The notes under the pieces are model-generated. The model saw only the letters and a program-made list of their open reading frames with translations, did no database searches and had not been told where the DNA came from. A DNA stretch of 64,000 bases, from positions 55,592,773-55,656,772 of the forward strand of contig NC_079495.1 of the NCBI RefSeq assembly GCF_030052815.1, in the 5' to 3' direction. Positions 11,087 through 21,300 of this stretch are shown here, in pieces. Within the stretch, counting starts at the first letter, position 1; each line of letters opens with the position of its first letter. A program made the position numbers and the translations under genes. This DNA comes from Hevea brasiliensis (lineage: Eukaryota; Streptophyta; Magnoliopsida; Malpighiales; Euphorbiaceae).

Positions 11087-11738
11087 TAGGAGTGAAAACC
11101 CGAAAGGGCGCTCCTAGCAAAATGTGTGAAAGAAGGCGAAAACCCCAAAGGGGCGCTTTCTGCAAAATGAGTGAAGGATGAAAACCCGAAAGGGCATCCT
11201 GAAAAAGTGAGTTATCCAAAAAAAAAAAAAACAAAACCAAAAAAAAAAAAAAAAAATTCTAGGGGTGAAAACCCGTAAGGGCATCCCAAGAACCAAAAGG
11301 GAGAAATAAGGAAAGAAGCATGAGACCAAGAAGGGAAATAAACCGTCGTGACATGAGGCTTCAGAGAATTTGAAATAATGGCATTTAAGGGATTTCAAAA
11401 TCAGCCACAGGGAACATGTGAGATCTATCCTTGTACCCTTCTTCTTTGAAACTTCTTCTTTGTTTATATTAAATCATAATAAAATCACACTTTATTCCCC
11501 ATGTTTCTATCTTTTCCTTATATTTATCTTTTTGCAACCTCGGTATTTAATGCGCTATTTAAATCAGTTAAAATTTTTGCCATAAGATTAAGATTTGACA
11601 ATTGATAACCTCACGTACTTTACTATGAGATTTGCAGGGAATTACCAAAAAAAAAAAAAAAACTAGAGGTGAAAACCTGGAAAGGCGCTTCTGGTCATAT
11701 AGACGAAGGGGAAGTAAAAACCCGCGAGGGTGCTTTTC
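11087..11738 (+). ncRNA. six structured hairpins with AAAA bulge and GNRA-type loops in the 3' non-coding region
   Basis: The six copies are at 11087-11116, 11131-11161, 11175-11200, 11262-11287, 11665-11692 and 11709-11738. Each has a 6-8 bp outer stem, then AAAA on the 5' side only, then a 3-4 bp C/G stem. The loops are GAAA, AAA (in CCCC/GGGG), GAAA, GTAA, GGAA and GCGA. Outer stems differ but still pair: TAGGAGTG/CGCTCCTA, AGAAGGCG/CGCTTTCT, AGGATG/CATCCT, GGGGTG/CATCCC, AGAGGTG/CGCTTCT and GGGAAGTA/TGCTTTTC, with some G-T pairs. The GNRA loops exist only on the sense strand, so the RNA genome of the element is the likely carrier. The function is unknown; poly(A) runs lie between copies. 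Confidence 0.75.
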
Positions 11739-11909
11739 GGGAGAAAATCTGAAAAACAGAAATGGGGCATTTGAAGAAACAAGGCCATAGGTCAAGTCTT
11801 GCAACTCGTCCTCCATTCGTCATTGGTCTTCGGGATTCTGTTAAGTACACTTCATTGGGGAAGAACTTCTTGTGTCCGGATCAGGCTTGCTTTGTGAGTG
11901 CAATTTATA

Positions 11910-12750
11910 TTTCCTGTTATCAACCTCTGGTTCCTTGATCTAAGTTGATTTTAATTTCTTGCAATTTAAATTTCCTGTTATCAACCTCTGGTTCCTTGAT
12001 CTAAGTTGATTTAAATTTTCCGCAATTTACATTTCCTGTTATCAACCTCTGGTTCCTTGATCTAAGTTGATTTAAATTGTCCACAATTTACATTTCTTGT
12101 TATCAACCTCTGGTTCCTTGATCTAAGTTAATTTAAATTTCTCGCATTTTAATTTCCTGTTATCAACCTCTGGTTCCTTGATCTAAGTTGATTTAAATTT
12201 CCCGCAATTTATATTTCCTGTTATCAACCTCTGGTTCCTTGATCTAAGTTGATTTTAATTTCTCGCATTTAAATTTCCTGTTATCAACCTCTGGTTCCTT
12301 GATCTAAGTTGATTTTAATTTCCTGTTATCAACCTCTGGTTCCTTGATCTAAGTTGATTTTAATTTCCTGCAATTTAAATTTCCTGTTATCAACCTCTGG
12401 TTCCTTGATCTAAGTTGATTTTAATTTCCTGTTATCAACCTCTGGTTCCTTGATCTAAGTTGATTTAAATTTCCTGTTATCAACCTCTGGTTCCTTGATC
12501 TAAGTTGATTTTAATTTCCTGCAATTTAAATTTCCTGTTATCAACCTCTGGTTCCTTGATCTAAGTTGATTTTAATTTAAATTTCCTGTTATCAACCTCT
12601 GGTTCCTTGATCTAAGTTGATTTTAATTTCTTGTAATTTAAATTTCCTGTTATCAACCTCTGGTTCCTTGATCTAAGTTGATTTTAATTTCCTGCATTTA
12701 AATTTCCTGCTATCAACCTCTGGTTCCTTGATCCTAGTTGATTTTAATTT
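11910..12750 (+). repeat. minisatellite, 15 copies of a 44-61 bp unit
   Basis: The core tatcaacctctggttccttg recurs 15 times, each time followed by atctaagttgatt. Long units of about 60-61 bp carry an extra gcaatttaaatttcctg segment; short units of about 44-50 bp lack it. Early copies are regular long units, while later ones mix long and short, suggesting unequal exchange. Most units contain ATCAAC and GTTGAT, which can pair around a loop of about 20 bases. Confidence 0.95.
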
Positions 12751-12881
12751 AACTTCTGATACTGATCCCTAGGTCACTGACTTAGGTATGCTTTAGTTTC
12801 GGACACCTAATGGTCCAAAATACGGGTCTAAATCTTTACATAATTCCTACACGGGAAATTTTTCCCTTAATAGAAATTATG

Positions 12882-12895
12882 TAAAGAGGGGCAGC
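12882..12895 (+). promoter_or_regulatory. polypurine tract for plus-strand priming
   Basis: gtaaagaggggcagc lies directly before the LTR start TGTCGACACC. A purine tract at this place primes plus-strand DNA synthesis in LTR retrotransposons, and this form is typical of Tat/Ogre elements. Confidence 0.85.
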
Positions 12896-13444
12896 TGTCG
12901 ACACCATATTTTGGCCGATCCCCAGAATCAATAAACCTTGAAACCGATCCCTAGCACTAAGTCTCTCCTTGCCATTTAACCATAGTTCCGATCTCTCTTC
13001 ACAGAGAATTGAGTCAATGCTAAGCCTTACCGGTCTCTCAATCATTCACCGATCTCTCAAGCCAATTGTCAAATATCCTGACCAGTTAATTATATTCCCG
13101 ATCTCTCTTGTCAGACGAGATTGAATTAACACTAGAGCCTTGCTGCCCGTATTCATGGTTGACCTCCCTTTTAAAAGTTTAGGAATAATCAAGCTAAGGT
13201 TCCAATCCGGTTTAATGAAGATCCCGATCTTAGATGTTCGAATTTTCAATTAAGTTCCGTTTAGCGTTGGTTCCTTACCAATCTCATGCATGTCGTGTTT
13301 TCCGATCTCTCACACTTAGGATAATAATCGCTTTCAGTTATTTCAATATACTCAGACAATCAAGTGTTTAGAAATTTTCCGATCACAACTATTCATTGAA
13401 CAAAAGAGTCATTTCATTTCATTTCATTTCAGAATTTGTACAAG

Positions 13445-13852
13445 TTATTCGGCTGGGGGTGACCCCCCAGCCTGATCTACATTTCGCTCACCCTCTCTCT
13501 CCTCCCCACTATCCTCACTCTCGCCCCCGGGAGCCAGGTCGGCCATCCAAGAGAAGTCCTCCTCTGGGTAACGCTTCTGGAGTTCGGCTAAGAGGTCCTG
13601 GTGAGCATTCACATAAGCACCTGCTATTCCTGTCACCATTTCTTCTTCTTTCGCCTTAAGCTCCTCGATAAGTTGAGCGACCTGAGAAGCTTCGTTGGCC
13701 CGAAGCGCCTGGACTTCCCCGAGAGCACGATCCTTTTCAGCCAGAACATGAGACTGTTCGGCCAGCTTGTCTTCATAGAACTTCGCCCTCCCCTCAACTT
13801 GAGATATGTAATCCTGAGTGGATAGGAGTTGGGATAGGAGATCGGAATACAT
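13445..13852 (-). CDS. antisense coiled-coil ORF inside the LTR, unknown function
   Basis: This 135-codon frame on the strand opposite the element starts at ATG 13852. It encodes a helical protein with heptad-like L/A spacing over its first 95 residues (KLAEQSHVLAEKDRAL, LIEELKAKEEE), then a YPEEDFSWMADLAPGGE segment and an acidic tail. The region is clearly richer in G and C than its surroundings. Antisense extra ORFs are known in Tat-lineage elements, and coiled-coil plus acidic C-termini occur in the plant proteins labelled putative gypsy-type transposase; a link to those is inference. It shares its frame with 14338-13973 upstream. An antisense TATA box lies about 575 bases before its start. 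Confidence 0.5.
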   Translation of the reverse strand: MYSDLLSQLLSTQDYISQVEGRAKFYEDKLAEQSHVLAEKDRALGEVQALRANEASQVAQLIEELKAKEEEMVTGIAGAYVNAHQDLLAELQKRYPEEDFSWMADLAPGGESEDSGEEREGERNVDQAGGSPPAE

Positions 13853-13972
13853 TTCTAAAAGTCTGATTACATCATTTGGGTGATCTGAAGATCGGATTAC
13901 ATCTGATTACATCAAAAGGCCGATCTCTAAAGACCAGCGGAACATCCTATCTAAAGAGGCCCATGTCAATAG

Positions 13973-14338
13973 TCAACATTGTGACTGATCCAAAGGGTGT
14001 CGCCGATCGGAGCTTAACCCGCTGTCGGAACACCCAATGTGGAGGGAAGACGCTGTCGGAACACCCAATGTGGTGAGAAGCCGAATAAACTCGAAAGGGC
14101 AACCGCCAAGGGTCGGCAGAACATCAGCAATTTGCTTGGCCAAGATCGGTTCGTCGATTATGCCGGTGGAACAACTCGAGATCGGCACGATCGAGGTCCG
14201 CAATCCAGATTGGTTAATTGATTCAGTTCTCTCGCCATCATCAGATAAGGTTATTGCTATTATTCGATCACCGGGATCGTAAATTTTTAGTTGAGGAACA
14301 AAGGAGTTTATCGGAGAGGGATCAAAAACCACAATCAT
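13973..14338 (-). CDS. antisense ORF upstream of the coiled-coil ORF, not recognised
   Basis: This 121-codon frame is antisense to the element. Its ATG at 14338 lies about 90 bases downstream of an antisense TATATATA. It is in the same phase as the next ORF (13852-13445) with 120 bases and several stops between them. It could therefore be a first exon of the same antisense gene, or an unrelated chance frame. No domain is recognised; the composition is mixed, with several Ser, Pro and Ile. Confidence 0.3.
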   Translation of the reverse strand: MIVVFDPSPINSFVPQLKIYDPGDRIIAITLSDDGERTESINQSGLRTSIVPISSCSTGIIDEPILAKQIADVLPTLGGCPFEFIRLLTTLGVPTASSLHIGCSDSGLSSDRRHPLDQSQC

Positions 14339-14426
14339 GGCCGGAACGACCGCCGGAGCAGCTAGAACTGAAAAGTAAAGAGGAAGAGAGTAGAATTGGA
14401 TGAAGGGAAGTCTCTTTCGTCAGGGG

Positions 14427-14434
14427 TATATATA
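14427..14434 (-). promoter_or_regulatory. TATA box for antisense transcription from the LTR
   Basis: The minus strand reads CCCCTATATATACCCC, a good plant TATA context. It is followed by about 90 bases to the ATG at 14338. It is head-to-head with the sense TATA box 613 bases away. Confidence 0.45.
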
Positions 14435-15046
14435 GGGGAAAAACGAGCATTTATTGCTAAGCAGAAAACGAAGCGGATGCTTCGGGAATCGAGGGGAAAT
14501 TAATGCTTTGACCGGACCGAACCTAATAAAGGGAAAGATCGGAATGAGAGATCGAAAGATGGGAGATCAGCATGAGAGATCGGAATAAGAGCGTGGGAGG
14601 GATCGGAAGGCAAAAAGAATAAGACAAATCCCAAATAACCGTCGTCATAATCAGAGCCGAGGTAGTTAAAGCGTGGCAGACGAGATCTCTACTGCACGCC
14701 TAAGAATCGCCCGCAATGCTGAAAGGTGCCAGGGTATGTCATGACAGTCCTGTACATCCCAATCTCCACCATTGATTTCACTTGTAAGGACGAACCCGGA
14801 GCCCTTGGATCAAGAGAGGAGACGACAAGACCAGCGCCATTTGCTCTTAGCCCTCAGATCGCTCCGGACAAGAGGATTTGAGACCGTCAGATTGAAAGAA
14901 GAAAAGGACAAATATTCTGAAGAATAATCTTAGTCATTCATTTTAGTTCTCTTTAATTCTCAAGCATCCGATCATGTCCTTCAAAATCTTGACCCTCCAT
15001 CTCCCTCAAAATAAATCCTGACCCTTCACGGGGAGCACCCGATTCC

Positions 15047-15054
15047 TATAAATA
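15047..15054 (+). promoter_or_regulatory. TATA box of the LTR sense promoter
   Basis: attccTATAAATAcctgc is a near-consensus plant TATA box in the middle of the LTR. Transcription would start at about 15080, giving an R/U5 region of about 2 kb. Confidence 0.65.
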
Positions 15055-16017
15055 CCTGCATGAAAAAGCTGCTCAGGGCGGGCAAAAAAAAAGAGGTAGT
15101 TATTATAGCGGAAGAACTCTGAAACTTCATTCAGTTTGTTACTCTGCTACTTAGAAGTGTTGATTAGAAAGACTTTTGAAACTAGTTTTCTAAAGTGTTT
15201 TCTTGAAAAGGATTCTGAATACTGGAACTCTACATTTTCAGTTTGTTCATTATCTGGTCACACTCTCACTTTCAGCCCTTATCATCTCTGTTTTCATTCC
15301 TATTGTCCAAGCTAAACTTCATTCCACTCGGTTTTTATCTTAATCTGATTGCATTTTAGCTAAGCACCCTTTAAGTTCATGACGGACATCAACCCTCAGG
15401 CTAATCAATCCGCTGCCTTATCACTATTTGTCACCCCGTAGTTATTTTAATAGATTTGGCTTCTTACAGGTAAGAGCTCATACTGCTGTTTTATTAACTG
15501 TTTACGTTTACTTTTCGCATTTTCTTTGTTCTTCTTACGAATGCAATTTTCTCTAAGTTCATTTTGTGTAAAAGAACCCCAAAAAAAAAAACATTACTCC
15601 CGAGTTATCTCTTTAGTGATCAGTCCATCATTTTATTAATCTTCGTCATTTCTGAATGCAAGTTTTCCATCTCCTAGTAGCGTGTAAGTGGTTGGGTGAA
15701 ACGTAGGTAACTGCAACTTAAGGGTCTCTTTTAAGAGAGAGAGCCTGAATAACGCGTCAGGAAAATAGCCAAACTATTAGGCTGACGTAAACGACAATTC
15801 GGCAAGATGCCATAAAGTGGAATGAAACCAAAGTAAACGAAATAGAATAGATCGGACATTAATAGATACTGGTAAAGTGACCTTAGGGGAAGTCCGCAAA
15901 ATTCAGTCTAGCTTCTCTTATTTAGTCACAAAATATCAATTAGAAGCCTTACCCCCAGCACCTTAGAACGTCAGAATCCTTAGCTTTAGGACCTTATGAC
16001 ATGTAGCCGAAATTAAA

Positions 16018-16670
16018 ATTTGGGAGATCGGAAAGATCCCATTAAGGTTTCTGTTAATTTAAAAAGAGATCGGAAGAGGGTTCTTATCCGATTTTCAAAC
16101 TCAAAACTTTAATTAAATAGAGATCGGAGGAGAGTTCTTATCCGGTCTCAAATCAAAATTTTAAATAAATACTTAATAGAGATCGAGGGAGAGTTCTTAT
16201 CCGACCTCAAATCAAAATTTTAAATAAATACTTAATAGAGATCGGGGGAGAGTTCTTATCCGGTCTCAAATCAAAATTTAAATAAATACTTAATAGAGAT
16301 CGGAAGAGAATTCTTATCCGATTCTCAACTCAAAATTTAAAATAAATACTTAATAGAGATCGGAGGAGAGTTCTTATCCGGTCTCAACTCAAAATTTTAA
16401 TAAATATTAAATAGAGATCAGAGGAGAGTTCTTATCCGGTCTCAACTCAAAATTTTAATAAACATTAAATAGAAATTGGAGGAAAATTCTTATCCGATCC
16501 CTGAGCTAAAATTTTAATGAATACTTAAAAGGGATCGGAGGAGAGTTCTTATCCGATCCTCAATCCTAAATTTTAAATACCCCAAAAGAGACCGGAGGAG
16601 GATTATTATCCGATCTCCTCTCAGAATTTAAGAGAGATCGGAGGAGAGTTCTTATCCGATTCTCACACCT
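16018..16670 (+). repeat. array of about 12 GATCGG hairpin units in the LTR
   Basis: Units of about 42-60 bp begin agagatcgg, continue with ggagagttcttatccg and gtctc or gattctc, and end in an AT-rich stretch. The unit consensus is an inverted repeat, GAGATCGGA with TCCGATCTC around 12 bases. Some units keep pairing through T-G pairs (TCCGGTCTC); others are mismatched. The corresponding end of the array is also at 1-355 in the 5' LTR. Confidence 0.9.
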
Positions 16671-17067
16671 AATTTTAACCTACACGTAAAACAAACCCAA
16701 AACCAAAAATGATATGTGACGTCAATTCACTAAGGTTGTCTCATTTACTTATGTATCTGGGTGATCCGAATTTAGTGAAAAATTAAAATCTCCTTTTGAC
16801 AAAAGGATTAACATGTCCATTTAAGCCCTCCTAACTAATACAAAGTTAAATCTACTTACCCTTATTAAGGGACGAGGTGGGGTGCCTAACACCTTCCCCA
16901 CCCGTTTACGGACCCCGAACCTAGAATCTATGTCTTGAAGTGGTTTCATTTCAATTTATTTTCACAAATGGTTTTCTTTAGTTTCCCTCAAAACTAAGGT
17001 GGCGACTCCTCACTCTTTCCCACTTCGGTGAGGGTTCGTTCAGGGGACCGCAAAATCCCTTGCGACA

Positions 17068-17315
17068 GACTCCTTCATTGCCCAACACTCACTACCATAT
17101 AACATGGCCAGTCGTATGGCCGTACGATAAAATTTTCCTTTCAACTTATTGGGAATCTTGTGATCACATAAAACTCCCGTGGCACGTCTTCACTTCAACC
17201 ATCCGGCTTTAATCCTATGACTAACATCCTCCTCACATCCCTTATCTACTTGAAAGATTGAGCTGAGATATTTAAAGTGATTACTTTGGGGCAATACCAC
17301 TCATTTATGGAGGAT
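17068..17315 (-). mobile_element. RTE-type LINE fragment, end of reverse transcriptase region
   Basis: The minus strand reads a decayed frame with HFKYLSSIFQ, EEDVSHRIKAGWLK, TGVLCDHKIPNKLKGKFYR and AMLYGSECWA, typical of the region after RT in plant RTE LINEs. One TGA interrupts it. It ends exactly at the Ogre LTR boundary in mid-coding sequence, so the large element inserted into this LINE and the rest should lie left of the window. Confidence 0.85.
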
Positions 17316-18396
17316 GATATATGGCAAACTCTTTAATAGTTAAAAGAAAAATAAAAAATAAATAAATAATTAGATTAAAAGAAAGTTATACACTTATTTT
17401 TTTGTTGAGTCCTATTTTTATGGATATATATTTTTTTTATCCTACCTATTCACGTGCATATAATATCATTATATGGTTTATTTAAATTTAAAATGAGTAA
17501 AGACTTTATTCCTATTTGAATATATGTAACTCTCCATTTAATATTTATTCTTATAATCTTATTTGAAGATAGGGATGATAATTGTTACCAAACTCGATCT
17601 GACTCGTCCCAAACTCAATTAATTTTCCTTGACCTATGCAGAGCGATAACGGAGAAAAGGTGACCTCGCCTTAAATTCTCGTAATCTACCCTGATAATTG
17701 TATGTTATTATTTTTATTAAAAAATTTTATTTTATATATTTATATATTATAATTTTAATATATATATTAACATTATGTTTAAAATGTATATCTCTAACTT
17801 ATAATTTTTTTATTAAATAAATTTATATTATACAATAATAAATTAAAATAAAAAAGAAAAAAAAAAGAAAAAATTCTACGCAGGGAAATCTACCTTGCCC
17901 CACTCTTGCATTGGGGAAGTCGCCCTCTAGTCTCTATCTCATGTGAGGTGGAGACTGGAAGAGTGATCTCTGCTGTCAATCTGCCTTGTTGTTATTCTTA
18001 TTTGAAAATAACTAATACTCTATTTAATTATTGATATGGAGATATTATTTCGGTAATTTACTTTTTTTTTTCGATACAAAGAGATTCTCTTTTTAACCTT
18101 TTAGTGATAAATTATGCCTAGATGATTTTTACTATTTTAATTTTAGTTAATTTTTATTATATAGAATATACATAATAAACAAAAACTTAAAGCCAAATTC
18201 ATATAACATATATATTATTAGAATCTAGAGTGATTGCATTTATACATATTTTATATTCTCAAGCCATGATTAATAGTATATATGGATATATTTTATATCT
18301 TCATTAATTTAGGTATCTTAATTTTTTTATATGATATGTCAATCCTTAAGAAAATAAAGAAATAAATTCTCATAATATTTCAAGGTTTATAATAAA
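17316..18396. other. AT-rich DNA without recognised genes
   Basis: There are no open frames of note. A stretch at about 17570-17990 has higher G+C islands at both ends (ctcgatctgactcgtccc; gccccactcttgcattgggg) and may be an old non-autonomous transposon, but no clear terminal repeats were found. Confidence 0.6.
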
Positions 18397-21300
18397 TGTG
18401 ACACCCCTTACCCGTCTACAGTGTAGCCGAGCAAGTTATGCCACTCAGTGTGCTGGAGCACTAATTTATGTTTCTATTACAATTTATCCCTTTATAATTC
18501 ATTTATTTTCAATTTTGATAAATCTGAATTTAACCACAAATTTTATAGAAAATCCGGCAGGGTGCCGACTGTAAATTGGAAAAACAGTTCTTCTGAACCT
18601 GTTTAAAAACACTTCCAAAATAATTTCCAAATCCAAACTCCATTATATATATTCAAGTTAATCTCAAAATCTCAATCTCAATCACGATATTATTTTCAAA
18701 ACTTTTCTGTTCACTTCATCACTTGAAGCATATTCACAAATAATTCTCAACATTTCATTTATCAACATATATAATGCAGAAAATCTCAATAATATGAAAT
18801 TTCATATATTTACATTAATACATAATTACAGGAGTTTATAGTTACAATCCAAATTAATACAAAATGCCAAAATACAAAATACTCCCGAAATCCTATGTCC
18901 TACCATATGCACTGCAGGTATGAGGTGACTTGGGACTCCGGATGCAAATCTGAAGGCTCACCCGGTCTGATGTCTGCTAGGCTCACCAGCTAGGTCTCCA
19001 GTACCTGCACGTGGCAAAAGCGACGCGCTAAGCAATTCTGCTTAGTGGTGACAATATAAAATAAAATAAAATGAAATAAAATAAAATAAAACAAAGATGC
19101 AGAATGTGTATTTACAATTTTTGGTAGACTTAACTTCTGATATTATTTGCATTATTATTCAATTAAAATTTTGGTAAGGTTCTTTAACATTGCCCGAGTA
19201 ACCCATACTAATTGACTGGACTGGATAAACGGGTAACTGGCACTGGGTACTAAGTACCTCAGACCATCACACCATCGGTCACATTGTGTCTTCCAGTGTG
19301 CAATAGAATAGCTAATAAGCTGTAATAATGGTCAGAGTTAAAACCCAAATATCAACTCAAATAACATAGTCAAAGGCTATTATTTCACAGAATGGCATGG
19401 GAAAGCCATGAAATACAGAATGGCATAAAGCCATATGCAGTACTGCTAACAGAACCCTATTGGCATGCTAAGCTATCCAAATCAATCTTGTTAGGTATAC
19501 TAGAGCATTTTACACTTTTGAGTTTTACAATTTTTGAATTTCAAGTTTTGGTATTACTATTCACTTCATTAGTCAACCAAAATGTTGACTTTTGCATAGA
19601 CAATAGGTACATTGGTTTTAATACTCCCAACATACCATATTTTGCATTCAAATTTTGTTGGTATTGGTTGCCAATACCATTTCTAAGCTTAATGTTAAGT
19701 AAGCAGAATTTTCAGTTTTCATGCCTCATTTTTACTGTTTCATTAGTCATTTTTTCAGCGGGAATTTGGTAAAATGATCAACATGAAAGTTGTTCCTTAT
19801 TTTGTCTAGTTGAATTTCCTTTTTTGAATCACTCAATTTAGAGTTTTTTAGCTCAAGTTATGGTCCAAAAACCACAACTAGCCGGATTGGATTTTTTCTG
19901 GACTGACCATATCTACAGTGCAGTGAATAGTGACTACAACTCCCTTGTTGGATAGGTTCAGGTCATAATTTGGGGTAGGTTTCTTCATGAAAGTTGTTGG
20001 TCTATATCTTATCTTGTTGCTGGTAAAATTTCAGGACAATTGGACCTTTCTACATTGAGTTATGGCCATTGTTCATTTGATCATTCTGCAGAAACAGCCT
20101 ACTGGTCACCCGGATTTGAGCAAGCTTTTGGTCCACTTGGTTTGGTTTTGTGGGCATGGTTTCTTCACCAAAGTTGTGCCATTATGTGTCTAGTTTCATG
20201 TTCAATTGGCCTTGCACCAATTGAACCTCTACAATTCAAGTTATGGCTGTCCAAACCTGCTGGACTCAAGTCCAAATTCTGCAGGTCCCTTTCATGGCAG
20301 CCACACCAAACCCAATCCCATCACTCAACACACTTCATTTTTAATTTAAACAGAACTAAATGGTCACTAATTGACCATTAAAATTTATTTTCATCATCAC
20401 ATGGTCAAAATCCCATTTTTCCACCCCAAACCCTAACCCTAACATCTCAAACATTACCCCACATGCATTTTCACTTCATTTCATTAATCCACTTAGTAAA
20501 TACATGTTGTGGGCAGCCATGATGGTCTTTTAATTTCATTAAACTCACCACAAACAAACCCTAACCATGGCTGCCATGAATCTAGGGTTTCCATCCAAAT
20601 GGTATTCAATAAATTTTCCTTTGCAATTTATACATATTCTAAGTTCTTAACATGAATTTAAAGAAAAATTCATGGTTAGGTCACTAACCTTAAAGGAGTG
20701 AGCTTTCCAATTTGCTAAAGTTCTTCCTTTCCTTTTCTTTTTGCTCTCAAAAGAATCTCCAAGATGCTAGAACAATTTTTTGTGTTGGGAAATTTAGGTT
20801 TTAATGGATAGAAACCCAAGAAATCAAGCTTGGGTAAAGCTTGGTTATGGAGGGCAAAGGGGGTGGCATGAAGAAGAATGAGAGAGGAGCTTCACGAACT
20901 TTTGGGCTTCTTTTTCTTTCTTTTTCTGCCACTTAAGTCTTTTTAAATACCTTGGTGACATGTGTCAACACTTGATTGGGTTGGAGACTTTTAATGACAT
21001 CCTTATGATGTCATAATTTCAATTTCTTTCATTTTTCCATCCTTTTCTTGTCCAATTAATTTCAATCAAATTTTTAACAACATTTAATCATATTTTATGT
21101 TATATAAATTATTTATTTAACTGGACAAGTTGGCCCAAAAATCATCTCTGAAGACGAAATGACCAAAATGCCCTCCGTTTGGCTTAACGGGCCAAAATTA
21201 TCTGTACCGATTGAAAAAAAATTTTCTAAGTATTTTCTTGGCATTCTAATGCCATAAGAACCTCAATGACCCTTTTCTAGGGTCCCAAGAATTATTTTAT

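Larger units (their letters stand above)
11038..12881 (+). other. long 3' non-coding region of the Ogre-type element
   Basis: Between integrase and the polypurine tract are A-rich runs (11037-11080, 11218-11256, 11647-11662), the hairpin set, about 250 plain bases (11400-11640) and a minisatellite (about 11910-12750). Open frames on the minus strand here are low-complexity Phe/Leu-rich readings of the A-runs and are not genes. Confidence 0.7.
1..17067 (+). mobile_element. Tat/Ogre-type Ty3/gypsy LTR retrotransposon, 5' end cut by the window
   Basis: The order is partial 5' LTR, tRNA-Arg-type primer site, ORF1, gag-protease, intron, RT/RNase H/second RNase H, integrase, long 3' non-coding region, polypurine tract and a complete 3' LTR. 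An extra ORF before gag, an intron before RT, an additional archaeal-type RNase H and multi-kilobase LTRs are established hallmarks of the Tat/Ogre lineage. The internal part is 12139 bp (757-12895) and the LTR is 4172 bp, so the whole copy would be about 20.5 kb. The coding part is broken in several places, so this copy is probably not autonomous. The 5' target-site duplication is outside the window and cannot be checked. Confidence 0.95.
12896..17067 (+). repeat. 3' LTR of the Ogre-type element, complete, 4172 bp
   Basis: It starts TGTCGACACC after the polypurine tract and ends TGCGACA, so TGTCG...CGACA forms the usual short inverted ends. The last 756 bp match the 5' LTR piece. A TATA box at 15047 would place U3 at 12896 to about 15080, with R/U5 being the last 2 kb. 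It contains antisense ORFs, an antisense TATA box, many GATCGG motifs and an array of hairpin units. Confidence 0.95.

Noticed and set aside
11034..11398. Phe/Leu-rich minus-strand frames after integrase
   Set aside because: They are readings of poly(A) runs and the hairpin repeats; low complexity and overlapping in several frames.
11910..12750. CRISPR-like regular repeats
   Set aside because: The repeats are a contiguous minisatellite with no unique spacers, in a plant retrotransposon.
17570..17990. Possible MITE with GC-rich ends
   Set aside because: I could not find matching terminal inverted repeats or a target duplication.
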